From NCBI GenBank assembly GCA_021464415.1, contig CM038465.1, positions 25,327,839 through 25,391,838 of the forward strand: 64,000 nucleotides of DNA, read 5' to 3'. Position numbers and translations under genes: made by a program. Under the pieces are notes generated by a model. It saw only the letters and a list, made by a program, of their open reading frames with translations, had not been told where the DNA came from and made no database searches. Below, in pieces: positions 22,823 to 33,942 of the stretch. The stretch comes from Lonicera japonica. Lineage: Eukaryota; Streptophyta; Magnoliopsida; Dipsacales; Caprifoliaceae. How positions within the stretch are numbered: position 1 is the first letter of the stretch; the number at the start of each line of letters is the position of its first letter.

Positions 22823-24541
22823 TTTTTTTTAGAAGAAACTAAAATTTTATTAAAAAGAAAAACAAAATTACATTTAAAGAACTCTCATATCAGGAATATC
22901 GGACCTATCTACTCTAGTGATACCTACAAGCTTTTTAGGCATATCACGACTACAAAAAATACAATTCCTCTTCTCTCGTAACCCAACATTGGCAAGGAAA
23001 TCGGCTGCTTTGTTACTCTCCCTGTAAATGTGTCGAATAATACAGTTCATTTTAGGCAGAAGCTCCACAATTATACGAATCTCGTAAGCAATAACCCATG
23101 GAACATTAATCTTCTTAGAAAGAATCTGCACCAACAATAGCGAATCCACCTCAATATCCACGCCATTAAGACCCCTCTCATTGCAAAGATTAAGCCCTTG
23201 TAAAAGAGCTCTCGCCTCAGCAGTAGTGTTAGTCGTCTTCCCATAACAGTCAGCTAAGGCAAAAAGAACATCTTCGCAATGATCTCTAAGAATACTACCA
23301 CCTCTGCCCTCTCTCGGTTTCCCTTTGCAACAACCATCTGAATTTAATTTGAATCTGCCAATAGTGGGATAGCTCCATTTGATAAGAATCCAAGGTCTAT
23401 GATCCAACCGAGGAATAGCAATCTGAAGCATATAAAGAAGCCTAATGTCATCAAAGCAACGTTTTTGTAACAATGCACTTCCAGACAAAGTAAGCTGACA
23501 GCTCTCCTTAACCTTTTGAATAATACACCAAGCTCGTTTAGCCTGTTGTTCAAACTTGCCTTTGTTCCTATTAACCCAAAGCTCCTAGCAAATGCTAGTA
23601 AACACAAGTACAATAACAGCTCTATGACAAGGAGAACGGAATTTGCATAACCACCAGTCCACAGCTTTCATATGAAAAGAAGAGGAAGAATATCGTATAC
23701 CAAGCAACTCCTCAAAAAACTGCCACACCCCTTGAGCCGTAGGAGTATGAATAAAAACATGATTAATAGATTCCCTCTTCGGCTTAATACAACAATCAGA
23801 GCGAGATGCCAATTGAAAACCCATTTTAGCTAACCAATCATCCAGAGGAAGGCGATAATGCAAGACTCTCCAGCAAAGAAAATACCATTTAAGAGGAACA
23901 ATAGAATGCCAAATAAAATTAAATGAAGCACTCACGTACATTTTTAGAGTCTCTGATTCCCTCCCAAGCTGAGCTCAATGAAAAGTCACCGGTGGGCGAA
24001 GCAGACCATACACATTGATTCATGATATCTTCATTGAGAAACTTCACCATATTCTGAATATCACTGCTATCTCTACTGCTGGAAAAGCATTGCCATGACG
24101 TGTTGTGAAGCTCTTCCTTAACCGAAAGTTTCTCTTCATTACTAGGAATATTCTGAACAAGATCTCGTAATTTATCATCACCCCACCAGCTATCTTTCCA
24201 AAAATTAATCTACCCTTGACCAATAACCCAGCGCATATAAAGCTTGGCGCTCTCTTTAACTTTACTCATTCGCAGCCAGGTAGAAGAGATGCCTACTCTT
24301 TGCTCATAGTCAGTCAAATGCACTTTAAAACTATATTTATTTCACATAAATGTTGCCCAAAGTGAATTACTGGTGCGTAATTGCCACCATAGTTTCATGG
24401 AAAGGGCTGTCACAATATCGCCCATATGTCTAATACCCAAACCACCTTCTCGACAAGGATAGCAACATTTCTTCCAATTAACCCAACTTCTTTTCAAACT
24501 TTTGCAAAAGACCATCAAAATACTCCTTCTTCTTTCTACCA
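22823..24541 (-). pseudogene. 5'-truncated plant L1-type LINE, copy A (zf-RVT and RNase H), broken
   Basis: This is the 3' end of a LINE ORF2. Stop and 3' tail are at 22,874 and below, ending in an A-rich tail on the minus strand. Readable parts are the RNase H domain (NSDGCCKG, TAEARALLQGL, then an HIYRESNKAADFL block) and the zf-RVT zinc-binding region (WRVLHYRLPLDDWLAKMGF with downstream C/H residues). Compared with copy B it has a TGG to TAG nonsense change at 23,585-23,587, a 4-bp insertion near 23,937 that shifts the frame, and a 184-bp deletion at 24,483-24,486 with CCAA at the junction. It cannot encode a functional protein. Confidence 0.88.
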
Positions 24542-25064
24542 GTAAAAATTAATTGTTAATACAATATTAACAAAAAAATGAATGCCATAATAAAATCTTA
24601 CACTTATCAAAATGAAACCCCCTATGTAACTGTTTCTCTCTATCGTGTGGTCCAAAAGTCTGCTCCACTTTGCCTCTCTTCTCTCTTTCTCTCTCTCTCT
24701 CAAAGGATGAAGAAATAGTCTTTACTCCTACATTTTGATGGTTGATGGAATGAATATATATAAGGACAAAGTTTTTTATTGAATTAATTAATTTATCAAT
24801 CAATTCTTTCAAACGAAAGAGGAAATTGAATTAATTAATTTACCCTTGTTTCTCTAATTTGTTTTGTGTTCTTGATTTATTTTCTTTTTTTCTAATTCTT
24901 ATCTTTTTAGATTTAGACAGCAAGGAGAAGATGCAGAGATAGGTGGTGGGGTGGGGGGCAGCTGTAATAGGTGGTTTTCGACGAATGGAGATAATGACGG
25001 CTAGCTAGGTTTTACCATTATTAATTTTACTTTTGAGATGATGAATGATCGAGCATGGTTGTTA
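24542..25064. other. AT-rich spacer of the duplicated segment
   Basis: It contains a CT-rich microsatellite (24,674-24,703) and repeated 'gaattaattaattta'. The small minus-strand frame here is low-complexity and also present, altered, in copy B. No gene recognised. Confidence 0.45.
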
Positions 25065-25417
25065 GGTGGTGTTTGTTTCATTTCTTAATGCCAAATAGAA
25101 GTTTGTCCAGCATTAAGAGGTATAATTGATGTTTGTTTTCTTACCTCTTAATACTGAATTATATTAAAAATTCAGCATTAACTATTAAGAGATAATTCAT
25201 GCGCTGAATGTTTAATTTAACTTTAATGAAATTTTATTAATTGGTACCCCTATTCTTTTGAGTTATTAAACATTGATTATAAAACACTAATAAGGGTAAA
25301 ATTGTAATATGTTATGATTTCAGCATTCAAAACTAATTATAACCAAGCACATTTTTCTAAAGTTCCATATTCAGCATTAAGTATTCAGCATTAAAAGCTA
25401 AAAAAACAAACAACATC
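25065..25417. mobile_element. Tourist-like (PIF/Harbinger-type) MITE, copy A, TSD TTA
   Basis: Ends read GGTGGTGTTTGTTT and, reverse complemented, GATGTTGTTTGTTTTTTTAG. Flanks are TTA (25,062-25,064 and 25,418-25,420). The interior repeats 'cagcattaa' and 'cttaata' several times. There is no coding capacity. The duplicate is at 53,462-53,814. Confidence 0.75.
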
Positions 25418-25420
25418 TTA

Positions 25421-27375
25421 ATTAGATTAGCAATGTGCAAAATTAAAGAGACGATCGAAAATGATAGAGAGGACAAAAGAAGGCGTTAAAAAACTCAGTT
25501 ACATAAGACGATGTAGTTAAGGTCTTTGTTTAGAAGATTGCTGACATGTGAACATCTGAGCCCTTACTGAAAAATGTATGGTTAGAATATGAGAAAATTG
25601 ACCGTGTAGTGGATTTGAGCAAATGCAGAAGAGCCAAATCCATCGATTATTTTTGTACATTGAAAAATTAAAATATTAACACTCTTGATAATTGATGCTC
25701 CAAATCGGTTGGTAAATTTCGTCGAAAACAAGGAAGGAATTTTTTTTTCCGTTTTGGCAATCTCGGTTTCTTAAAAAAAGGAAGGAAAGAAAACCTTTTT
25801 TTTTCTTTTTTATTTGCTCTCTAAAAGAAGAAAGAAAGTAGTTTTACTTCTCCATCTTTTTACTATGTGACTCGGTGTGAAGTACAAAGGGGCCATATAT
25901 GAGAATATTTTCTTTTTTGGTTGTCCTCCACCTCAGCATCTTAGTGTAGAAAAATAAGTAAGCACGACAACCTCCATTCCCTTTGCATAAGCTAATCCAT
26001 TTTGAGAGAGAGAGAGAGAGAGAAGAGTTGTTGGCAAAAATAGTAGGAGATCGAGTGAATATCTCTATTTGTTAGAGATTTAGGGTGCATTTAATTGCAA
26101 GTATGAAATTTGCATGGAAAAAAAATAAGTTTTAGGCAATTGAATTGCTAAAAATTGAGTTGCATAAAAAATGTCAATTAAATGTATTTGACTGCCTTAA
26201 TTTTCTACCCAAAAAATATTGGTTGTAATATGGCATTTTTAATGTAGAAAAAATTAATGGTATTTTTTTTACATAATTCTATAGTCATGATGGATCTTGT
26301 TTAATTGATCTTGATTAGTAGATTTTAAATATTAAATTTTGAATTTTTTATTTTAAGTTATAGCATTTTTAGTGTAAAAAATGTGTAAAACTTTGACTTT
26401 AAATATATTTTGTTCAAAAAGAATTTATTTTATTTCAATGCAAGCCCAAGTTCTAACTCCAATCAGGTTAGTCTAGTATGAACGTTGTGCACGTGTGGTA
26501 AGCCATAGTTCTTAAAGTCCTTGTCCAATTGTACGAAAATTGGGTAAACTCATAAAATAATTCACATTCTCTAATGTAGGACATAGGTAAAGAAATTTGC
26601 TTTAATTTTTTCAAAATACAAACCAAGTTCCAACAATGATGTATATCGTTCAATATATAATCTTGTTTGAGAGTAGTTTTTAATACATGCTATCATTTTT
26701 CGTTGTAACAATCCCTTTCTTTTTTATTATTCAAGTTTTTGATGTTTATGTCAATCAGGCAAAAAATGTGAAGAATAAGGAGGAGAAGGAGGAGGAGGAG
26801 GAGAAGTTAATTAAGCCAACTATTATTAGGAGATACGATTAGTGCTTTAAAATGAGCTTTAATGGCTCGCTTGATAAAAAAAAATGATTTGTGTGAGATG
26901 TTGAAAAATAAATTAAGTGATGAGATGAGATGAGATGAGAAACTTTCTACAGAGTGAACATGCTGCATATACATTGAGGTTTACACATGTAGAACTTGTT
27001 CAACATTCACATTATCATTTATTTTGCACTGCTATGAGAAGGTGTTTCACATAATAACTTAAATTCCAATAGCAGCCAATTTATTTTGTTTAATTGTGTT
27101 CCATTTAAGATTTGAGTTTCTAAAAGCTCTTGACCAAAATTGCCATTCTCTTTTTTCAATATACAGGATGATTTCCATGTATTTGGGGGCAATTTTGAAG
27201 AGAATATAAGTGCATTTTCGCATTCCCATCATTAATACGTAGATGTTGATTGTTATTCTTTTTGTTTGAATTGGTATTTTGTTCGATAACAATGTACATA
27301 TTATTGAGGGTTTAGGTTGGAGAAACAAATGGGGATTTGATGAAACAAACCCCCAACACCCCTACGACTAACAAA
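25421..27375. other. Spacer of the duplicated segment, no gene
   Basis: This is low-complexity AT-rich DNA with microsatellites: GA at 26,004-26,022, GGA at 26,779-26,803 and GATGA at 26,922-26,940. All short frames here are either absent or altered in copy B (for example the Glu-run frame near 55,074), which argues against coding. Confidence 0.45.
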
Positions 27376-27571
27376 AGAAATTGAAAAATAAGTGGAGTCA
27401 TGTAATGAGATACTCTTCATCTCATGCTTATTTTATGAGTAAAAATGTCTTATATCCTTCATATTTTTTTGTAAAACAAATTTGTTCCTCAACCACCAAA
27501 GAAAATTTATTTATGGAAAAGGTAACAAAGGAGACATTTGCCCACATGTCTCAACTTATTTTCCAATTTCT
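27376..27571. mobile_element. Small TIR MITE, family F3 (copy 2)
   Basis: It has the same ends and length as 5,521-5,717: AGAAATTGAAAAATAAGTGG on the left and AGAAATTGGAAAATAAGTTG on the right, reverse complemented. Non-coding. Confidence 0.65.
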
Positions 27572-28095
27572 CACAAAAATCAACTATTTTTGTTTTCCTT
27601 TTCCATGTTGTCATTAAACGCAAGCGTAGTGCATGTTACAAATTCACGTACTATATTTTTGAACTAACTTTTTATTACAAACGTTTTTGTTTGTGTAATA
27701 TATTATTTATAAACACATATATATATTTTCATATTTATATATATGGATAAACATATATTATTTTTGTTTACTTATAGTATATTCGTTTAGTTTTAATAGT
27801 TTACATATTTTTTTTTATTTTTTACAGAATAGAAGAAATAAATTGAGCCTCACCATGTGAACGCAAAAATTCAATGTAATTCTAAGTTGAATCGAGAGTT
27901 AGCAAGGTCTGGTAAAAGAAAAGAACAAGAAATAAGACAATCAATTTGGCTTATAACAGTGAGGGGTTTTAGATGGGTAAAGAGTTGTCTTAATTTCTGC
28001 CATATTTTTTGTATTTATGGTTCTATGTCACACTATTTACTATTAGTTAGGCTAACTAATGTAGCCGGCATCTATCCATTATATATATCGCAAGG

Positions 28096-28464
28096 GAGTT
28101 AGGCGATAAAGAGGGATTCCCTTTTTTTAAACAAAAAAAAAAGGAATGACAATTTAGAGGCGTAAATCAATGAATTTTTTAATGAAAATTTTGAGAGATG
28201 ATCTATATAGTGACACGATAATCTCCACAAAAATTCATACAAAAAGATAACCTAGAAGTGAGTGATTTGAAAAATTGATAAATATGTATATTTTGGGCTG
28301 TTAATTTCTTTGATGATCATTTCACTCACTTCTAGATTTAATTATTTTAGGAATTTGGGTGGAGGTGATCTACTCTAATATAGATCATCTCTACAAAATT
28401 TTATGAAAAAAATTCATCCATTCTTTTTGTTAAACAGAGAAAATCCCTCTTTATAGCCTAACTC
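28096..28464. mobile_element. Foldback Mutator-like MITE, family F1, copy 1
   Basis: The element is nearly one long inverted repeat. The left arm starts GAGTTAGGC and the right arm, reversed, GAGTTAGGCTATAAAGAG; the arms meet near 'ttgataaatatgtatatttt'. Flanks are TATCGCAAGG and TATAGCAAGG, a 10-bp target duplication with one change, the length expected for Mutator-like elements. It has no coding capacity. Confidence 0.8.
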
Positions 28465-28860
28465 TATAGCAAGGTACCCATTATATATAGTATCACATAC
28501 TATATTTGTTTAGTTATAGTATATTCATTTAGTTTCGATAGTTTACGTTTCTTATAATTTTTTTTTGGAGAATAGAAGAAATTAATCGAGCCTCACCATG
28601 TGAACGTGAAAAATTCAATGTAATTCTAGGTTGAATCGAAAGTCAGCTTGGTTTGGTAAAAAAGGAAGAAAAAAGAAGACAATCAATTAGGTTGATGACA
28701 ATGAAGAGTTTTAGATGGGTGGAGCGATGTCTTAATTTCTGCCGTATGTTTTGTATTTATGGTTCTATGTCACACTATTTACTATTAGTTTGGCTAACTA
28801 ATGTAGCTTGCATCTATCCATTATATACATACATACATATATATATATATATAGTAAAGG

Positions 28861-29246
28861 AGTTAGGTTATAAAGAGGGATTTTCTCTCTTTAACAAAGA
28901 AGGGATGACCATTTGGACTAGTAAATCGATAAATTTTTTTATGAAAATTTTTAGAGATGATCTATATAGTGACTGGATAATCTTCACAAAATTTCATAGA
29001 AAAAGTCAACCTAGAAGTGAGTGTTTTGAAAAATTGATATATGTATATTTTCGGCCGTTAAATTTTTTGATAATCATCTCACCCACTTCTAGGTTTAATT
29101 TTTTTTTATGAATTTTGGTGGAGGTGATTACTCATAATGTAGATCATCTTTAAAAAATTTTATGAAAAAAATCATCTAATTACACCTTCAAATGATCATC
29201 CATTCTTTTTGTTAAATAGAGGAAATTCCTGTTTATATTCGTACTC
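28861..29246. mobile_element. Foldback Mutator-like MITE, family F1, copy 2
   Basis: It has the same arms as copy 1. The left flank has drifted (ATAGTAAAGG); the right flank is TATAGCAAGG at 29,247-29,256. Counterpart in copy B: 57,247-57,632. Confidence 0.78.
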
Positions 29247-29301
29247 TATAGCAAGGTACCCATTATATGTAGTATCACAGATTACATTTGTTTTGTTATA
29301 G

Positions 29302-30430
29302 GAAATTTTATTGCCACTAAACGTCCAAATATCCCCACTAATACTTTTTGTGGGAAACTTTTTTTCCCCGCCAGGTTCCCGGTAAAAACGTGCCACAAAA
29401 GGTTTTAGTGGGAACCAAAATATCCTAAAACAGCCCCCTTCTCACAAAACCCATCATTGTCTTATTCTATTTTTCGTTGTAAAAGTGTAGAAGATGAATA
29501 GAATGATACGTTATAGGTGTTAGCTAAGATTAAATTAGCTTTTCGTTGGGTTGTTCTGTTTTTGGAGTACTGACTAGTTAGCGAACTTAAATCGATATAA
29601 TTATCGAATAATTTATAAGCTATATTGGCAATCTATTTTCAATTTTGTTTTTCCCATTAAACAACAATTTTACGTCACAAATTTATTTTATTTAACAATG
29701 AAATTACTTCAAATACAAAAGCAAAGATTAAAAAAACACTTTAATCGTACTGCTCAATGTTAATTGTAGTAAGTTCAAATATCTTTGAAAATATATATAA
29801 AAAATGATTATTAAAATTCATTGAGTCAAGGTTAACATTGATATAGACCACAGAGACAGATTAACAAGATTATGGATCTTGATTATTCTATTGACTAATT
29901 AATTTTTTAAGGAGCCGGAAGAAAGCATTGGTTTGTTTGACCTTTACTTTGTCTAAATGTGCATATATTCTCACGTTAAAGGCCAAAGGTTAATTGCTTT
30001 ACTAAGTAATATAAGGCAAGAAGCAAAGGTTTTTTTTTTTTTTATAATTAATGGAGGTCAATTTTTAATCAAACCTCAAAGCATTACACACAAAATAAAT
30101 TCAATGATGAACATAAATCAAAACAAACAAATAAAGAAAAGAAAAACATAGTATATAAAGAAGACTAGAATAAGGGTATTACGTTGGAGGAATCAAACAA
30201 CTGAGATGTTGGGGCGATTGCGAGAGATATGATTATGAGGAAGGGAGATGATTACGTAGGTGAGATTGGGGTTTTTTGGGGGGAAGTGGGAGAAACGTAC
30301 CTGTGAGAGTTATATAGAGATTGGGGTTTTGAGGGTTTAGTGGGGAGAGATGGAGGGAATCGTTGCTTTGTGATTTCTTAGGCATTATTTTTTCACTTTA
30401 AATATCACATAAATTCTAGATATATATATG
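29302..30430 (+). mobile_element. CACTA element, left part (copy A), terminus deleted
   Basis: It starts inside the left subterminal region ('gccactaaacgtcc', 'tccccactaata', 'ttttagtggga'), which copy B shows to lie 27 bp in from the CATTACAAGAAAA terminus. The element continues past nested insertions at 44,039-45,918. No transposase frame is recognisable, so it appears nonautonomous. It is interrupted at 30,430 by MITE F2. Confidence 0.68.
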
Positions 30431-30710
30431 AGAGCCCTTCTCTTAAGGACTGTCCTTAAGTTAACTAACTTAAGGACCATCCTTTTTGAGGGTGTAAACG
30501 GATTAATTTTTTCATGAAACTTGGTGGCGGTTATCTCTATGATGAGTAGATCATTTCCACCAAATTTCATAAAAAAAATAAACCAGAAAGTGGGTTAATT
30601 GAAAAATTGATATATATGCATATTTTTGGACATTGAAATTTTAGATTTTTAGTTAACCCACTTTTAATTTAAATTTTTTGATGATATTTTGATGTGATCT
30701 CATCTAGTCC
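30431..30710. mobile_element. Foldback Mutator-like MITE, family F2, left part (copy A)
   Basis: The left end AGAGCCCTTCTCTTAAGG pairs with the right end now at 44,011-44,028. The 10-bp target duplication TATATATATG is at 30,421-30,430 and 44,029-44,038. The arm folds back around 30,615 ('aaagtgggttaatt' against 'agttaacccactttt'). The end has a cluster of CTTAAGGAC inverted repeats. The right arm is interrupted by retrotransposon insertions beginning near 30,700-30,735. Confidence 0.7.
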
Positions 30711-30735
30711 TCCATTATATTCGACCAAGGGAAAT

Positions 30736-31229
30736 TGTGAGTTACTAAATGGAGACTTGATTATGCTCATGTGCAAGGATTGGGCATGGAAATACAAGTG
30801 TCTTATTATTAATTTCCTTATTGTATTAGGAATATTCTAGGTGTTATTATTTTCCTTTTCTAAGTAGGAAATAGTTTCCTTTTTGAATTAGGATTAAGGC
30901 TTTGTTTACTCCTATTTAAAGGAGGCACATTATTGTTTTATTATTAAGAGTTTTTGATGATTAATAATATTGAGAGTTTTCTCTTTGTGTTCTTTAAGAA
31001 CATGTTGAACATGTTGAATTCATTAATTCAATTGTTCTTGACTTATCAATCTAGCAACCACATTTGATTGTGGCCTCATTCATTATACCGAGTTTCACGC
31101 TTCTTTAAGCGTTGGGTTGAGGCTTTCGCCTTCCATCTTTCAATGTATTCCAAGGTTTTTGCTACGTTTGTAGTTCAAGGGTTGAGGATCCATTAGCCTA
31201 GTTAGGAAAGACGATCTGGGATCGCGTCA
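30736..31229 (+). repeat. Short LTR (494 bp) of a Copia-like element, copy A
   Basis: It starts TGTGAGTTACT and ends GATCGCGTCA. A TATA-like 'ctatttaaagg' is near 30,911. It is followed at once by an initiator-tRNA-Met-type primer site. No matching 3' LTR or coding region exists in the window, so only the 5' end of the element remains. Assignment to Copia rests on LTR size and composition only. Confidence 0.55.
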
Positions 31230-31230
31230 T

Positions 31231-31242
31231 TGGTATTAGAGC
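31231..31242 (+). other. Primer binding site, tRNA-iMet type
   Basis: TGGTATTAGAGC lies directly behind the short LTR; it differs from the usual TGGTATCAGAGC at one base. The same site is at 60,679-60,690 in copy B. Confidence 0.75.
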
Positions 31243-31432
31243 AATTTTTCTATCCAGGTTTTCTATCTTTAGTTTCTTGTTCTTTTAATTTTGTAGTAGA
31301 TTCTTGAATCCCTAGTTCTTTATTCTTGTGAATATTTTTCCAAATTTGTGTTAGGGTTTATAAAAAAAGTTGAATAGCAACCATGAACAGTGTCGATGAA
31401 CAGTGTGCTGTCTTCCGGGCATTTCTGAGAAT

Positions 31433-33942
31433 TAAGCCGGTTAGTAAATTCTGATCGTGTCGGTAGCACTTCGACAGAGTGCTGTCTTCGGGGCATTTCT
31501 GAGAATTTTCCATTCATAATTTGGGAAAACTTCCTCTTATAAAGTTGTAGATCTTCGAGTTAACTTTCCGTGGACTCCATAATCGATCATGGGGTATTCC
31601 ATGATTGATCATGGTACCCTAAATGTCGATTTTGACTGTGTTTAACTCGATTTTTCACCTCTTTAAACCCCATACATCACCATTTTCGACCAACACACAT
31701 ATCCGACACATTTGGGGGTTCTACAGAGATAGAGTTAGGGATTTTTTAGGGATCATTGAGGGTTCATCTTTTCTATACAAGATTTGGGGCCAAATCCAAA
31801 CTATTCATTATCTTCTTCATCTCTCCCACAATTACAGCTCAAGCGGAGAAGCTAGGGTTTCGTGATCTTGATGAGAGAGCATCATCAAGCCTTCATTTAT
31901 GGAATTTAAGCTCTTGAGAGGTGGGAACACTAGTACCCAAGGTTTATTTCAAAGTATTATGTATTGTAAGCTTTTAATTAAACGAAACTTGGGGCTTTTA
32001 ATCAAATTGCATGTTCATGGGGGCTTGGGGGGTACTTTCTTGAGATTCTTTGGTTGATTTGCATTGCATACGACTTCAATATTATTTTTATATAAAAAGT
32101 CCTAATTACAAATTGATTATGAGGAAGATTAGCATACAGCCCTTATATACAAGTACAATAGTGAACACAAAACTATGATACGCATGTATACTGAGTTGTA
32201 CATGGTATTAAAAGTATGGTTTGATAATAACTATCTATGTTATGGCATTGTTGTTACATATATACATTAAGAACTAGTTTTGAGACAAAAATTGTTGGAA
32301 CTAGCCAGTCCGTAACTATGCCACGCAAGTTTTTTAACGCTCTTTTGGTTTTGAAACAATATGAAAACCATGTGCGAAATTTATATCAAGTTAAAGTGTT
32401 ATAAATTATGGCTTGTGCTTGGCTTGGGGCCAGTTTGATGTTATACCAAGGAATTCCCCATTTTTGAACTTGGAAACTAAATTCTTAATTAAGCCGCTAG
32501 CTGACGGAATGGGCGAAGATGGTTTAATGTACAACGCATGTATCATTATATAATATTTAGAAAGTGAGTATGATAAATATACAATATATGTATATTAAAC
32601 GTACATTTGCTCCAAGTATATTGATTATAGTATTTTATACCTTCGTAAATATAATTATGATATTTATATATTTATGGATGTGTTGAGAATACTTTTGAGA
32701 CAAAGATGATTATTTATACTTGTTTGAAATACTTTTACTATAAATTCGCACATTGGCCAAGTCATGGAAAGTGTTTATGAAAGTGGTAATGTGACATGAT
32801 TGTACCCGGATGAGCCGTTGAGTTTCTATTATGGATATTGTGATACAGTCCCAGGTTTGGTCTCTAAAGGTTGGGGCCGGAAGTTGGGACAGAGCGCCTC
32901 TGGGTGAAAGACCCGAAACTTTGCACAAAAAATAACGGGAGGCGCTGCTGCCACGTGGTTGAAAGGCCACGAAATGCAGACCTGGTGACGTATGGATAGA
33001 TGCAGAATTATTGAAATATTGGCTCGGAATTTGATTTACGAAAATGTTACTATATGGCTTGGGAATTATCGAAAAATGAATATTTCTAACATATGGTTGT
33101 ACCATGTTTTATAAACTCACCAATGGTTTTATATATCTATACACAAGATGGAAACACATATTTTCTAGATATGGATTACTAGTATTCTAATGATAATTAC
33201 TTTACAGTGCCTATATGGTTCAAGGTTATGTTATATTAATACTATGGTTTTAATTGTATTTTTGGATAATCCCAATATTTCATTATGTTCTTGGGTGGGG
33301 AAAGCATTGGCATGCATATTATAAATTTATTTTTATTACAAAAAGGAAAGTACTTTCACTACTGCACCTCGCATACATTATTTCTAAAACATATTTTATA
33401 TACAAACTTTATAGTTCTCACTGAGCCCGTTTAGCTCACTCCCATTTTGCCAAAACAGTTTTGCAAGTACTCTTCGAGGGATGGCACGTGTACGAGTCTA
33501 GGGAGCCTCTGATAACTTAGAACTATGTAGTTGTGTCAGGACGACTTGATGATTTTAAAACCCATATCTTTTTAATACTTTGTATAATTGAATTAAGATA
33601 TCTGGTATTATGAAAATGTTGTATAACTTAATAGTATTGCTTGGGACCTCGTTGGAGGAAATTGGATTGTACAACAATTGTAATTAAGTGGTTAGATATA
33701 AATCTATGTGAATGTGGAGGTTGTTTCAAAGGCTTTTGAAACTTACATTGTTATATACAGGTTTTTGGAATTATTAAATTTATAGACTCCACATGCCAAA
33801 AAAAATTTAAACTGCAATTTTACACAAGAAATGTTTTAGATATTGTTTTAATTGTTTTAATTTAATCCTGCTGTCGTGTAATGCACCGTGATTATCTGGG
33901 TCCCGGAGGTGAAAATCTCGGAACAGGATTCGGGGCGTCATA
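31433..33942 (+). repeat. Chromovirus-type 5' LTR, 5'-truncated (copy A)
   Basis: It aligns with the full LTR 36,519-39,489 from about its position 380 to the end. It carries palindromes at 31,577-31,592 and 31,599-31,614 and a TTTAAA box at 31,662-31,667. A splice-donor-like AGGTGGGAACACTAGTAC is near 31,919. A 93-bp deletion with GTGGAC at the junction (31,570-31,575) is visible against the other two copies. It ends GGGGCGTCATA, followed by a degenerate tRNA-Met-type primer site. Confidence 0.85.

Larger units (their letters stand above)
27700..29301. repeat. Tandem array A: host spacer plus foldback MITE, two units
   Basis: Each unit is about 700 bp: a spacer of about 350 bp ('gagcctcaccatgtgaac', 'ggttgaatcgagag(t/c)', 'gaggggttttagatgggt', 'atctatccattatata') followed by a Mutator-like foldback MITE. 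The array is truncated on the right, where it joins CACTA sequence at a TAG (29,299-29,301). The 152-residue frame at 28,653-29,111 runs across spacer and MITE and is not conserved as a protein. Confidence 0.88.
22525..33600. repeat. Segmental duplication, copy A
   Basis: The order LINE fragment, Tourist-like MITE, F3 MITE, foldback-MITE array, CACTA left half, F2 half, short LTR and chromovirus LTR matches 50,930-63,155 base by base, with a few percent substitutions and several indels. The left limit is near 'aagtactgcaatagtaacga' (22,532). The right limit is unknown because copy B is interrupted by a new LTR. The offset between copies is about 28.4 kb at the left and about 29.5 kb at the right. 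Confidence 0.9.

Noticed and set aside
26080..26640. Half of a hAT-like MITE beginning 'agggtgcatttaattgca'
   Set aside because: The left end looks right, but no matching inverted end or target duplication was found in either duplicate.
28653..29111. 152-residue frame, and shorter relatives at 57,045 and 27,857
   Set aside because: They span array spacer and foldback MITE, start at different places in each unit and end at random stops; no protein-level conservation.
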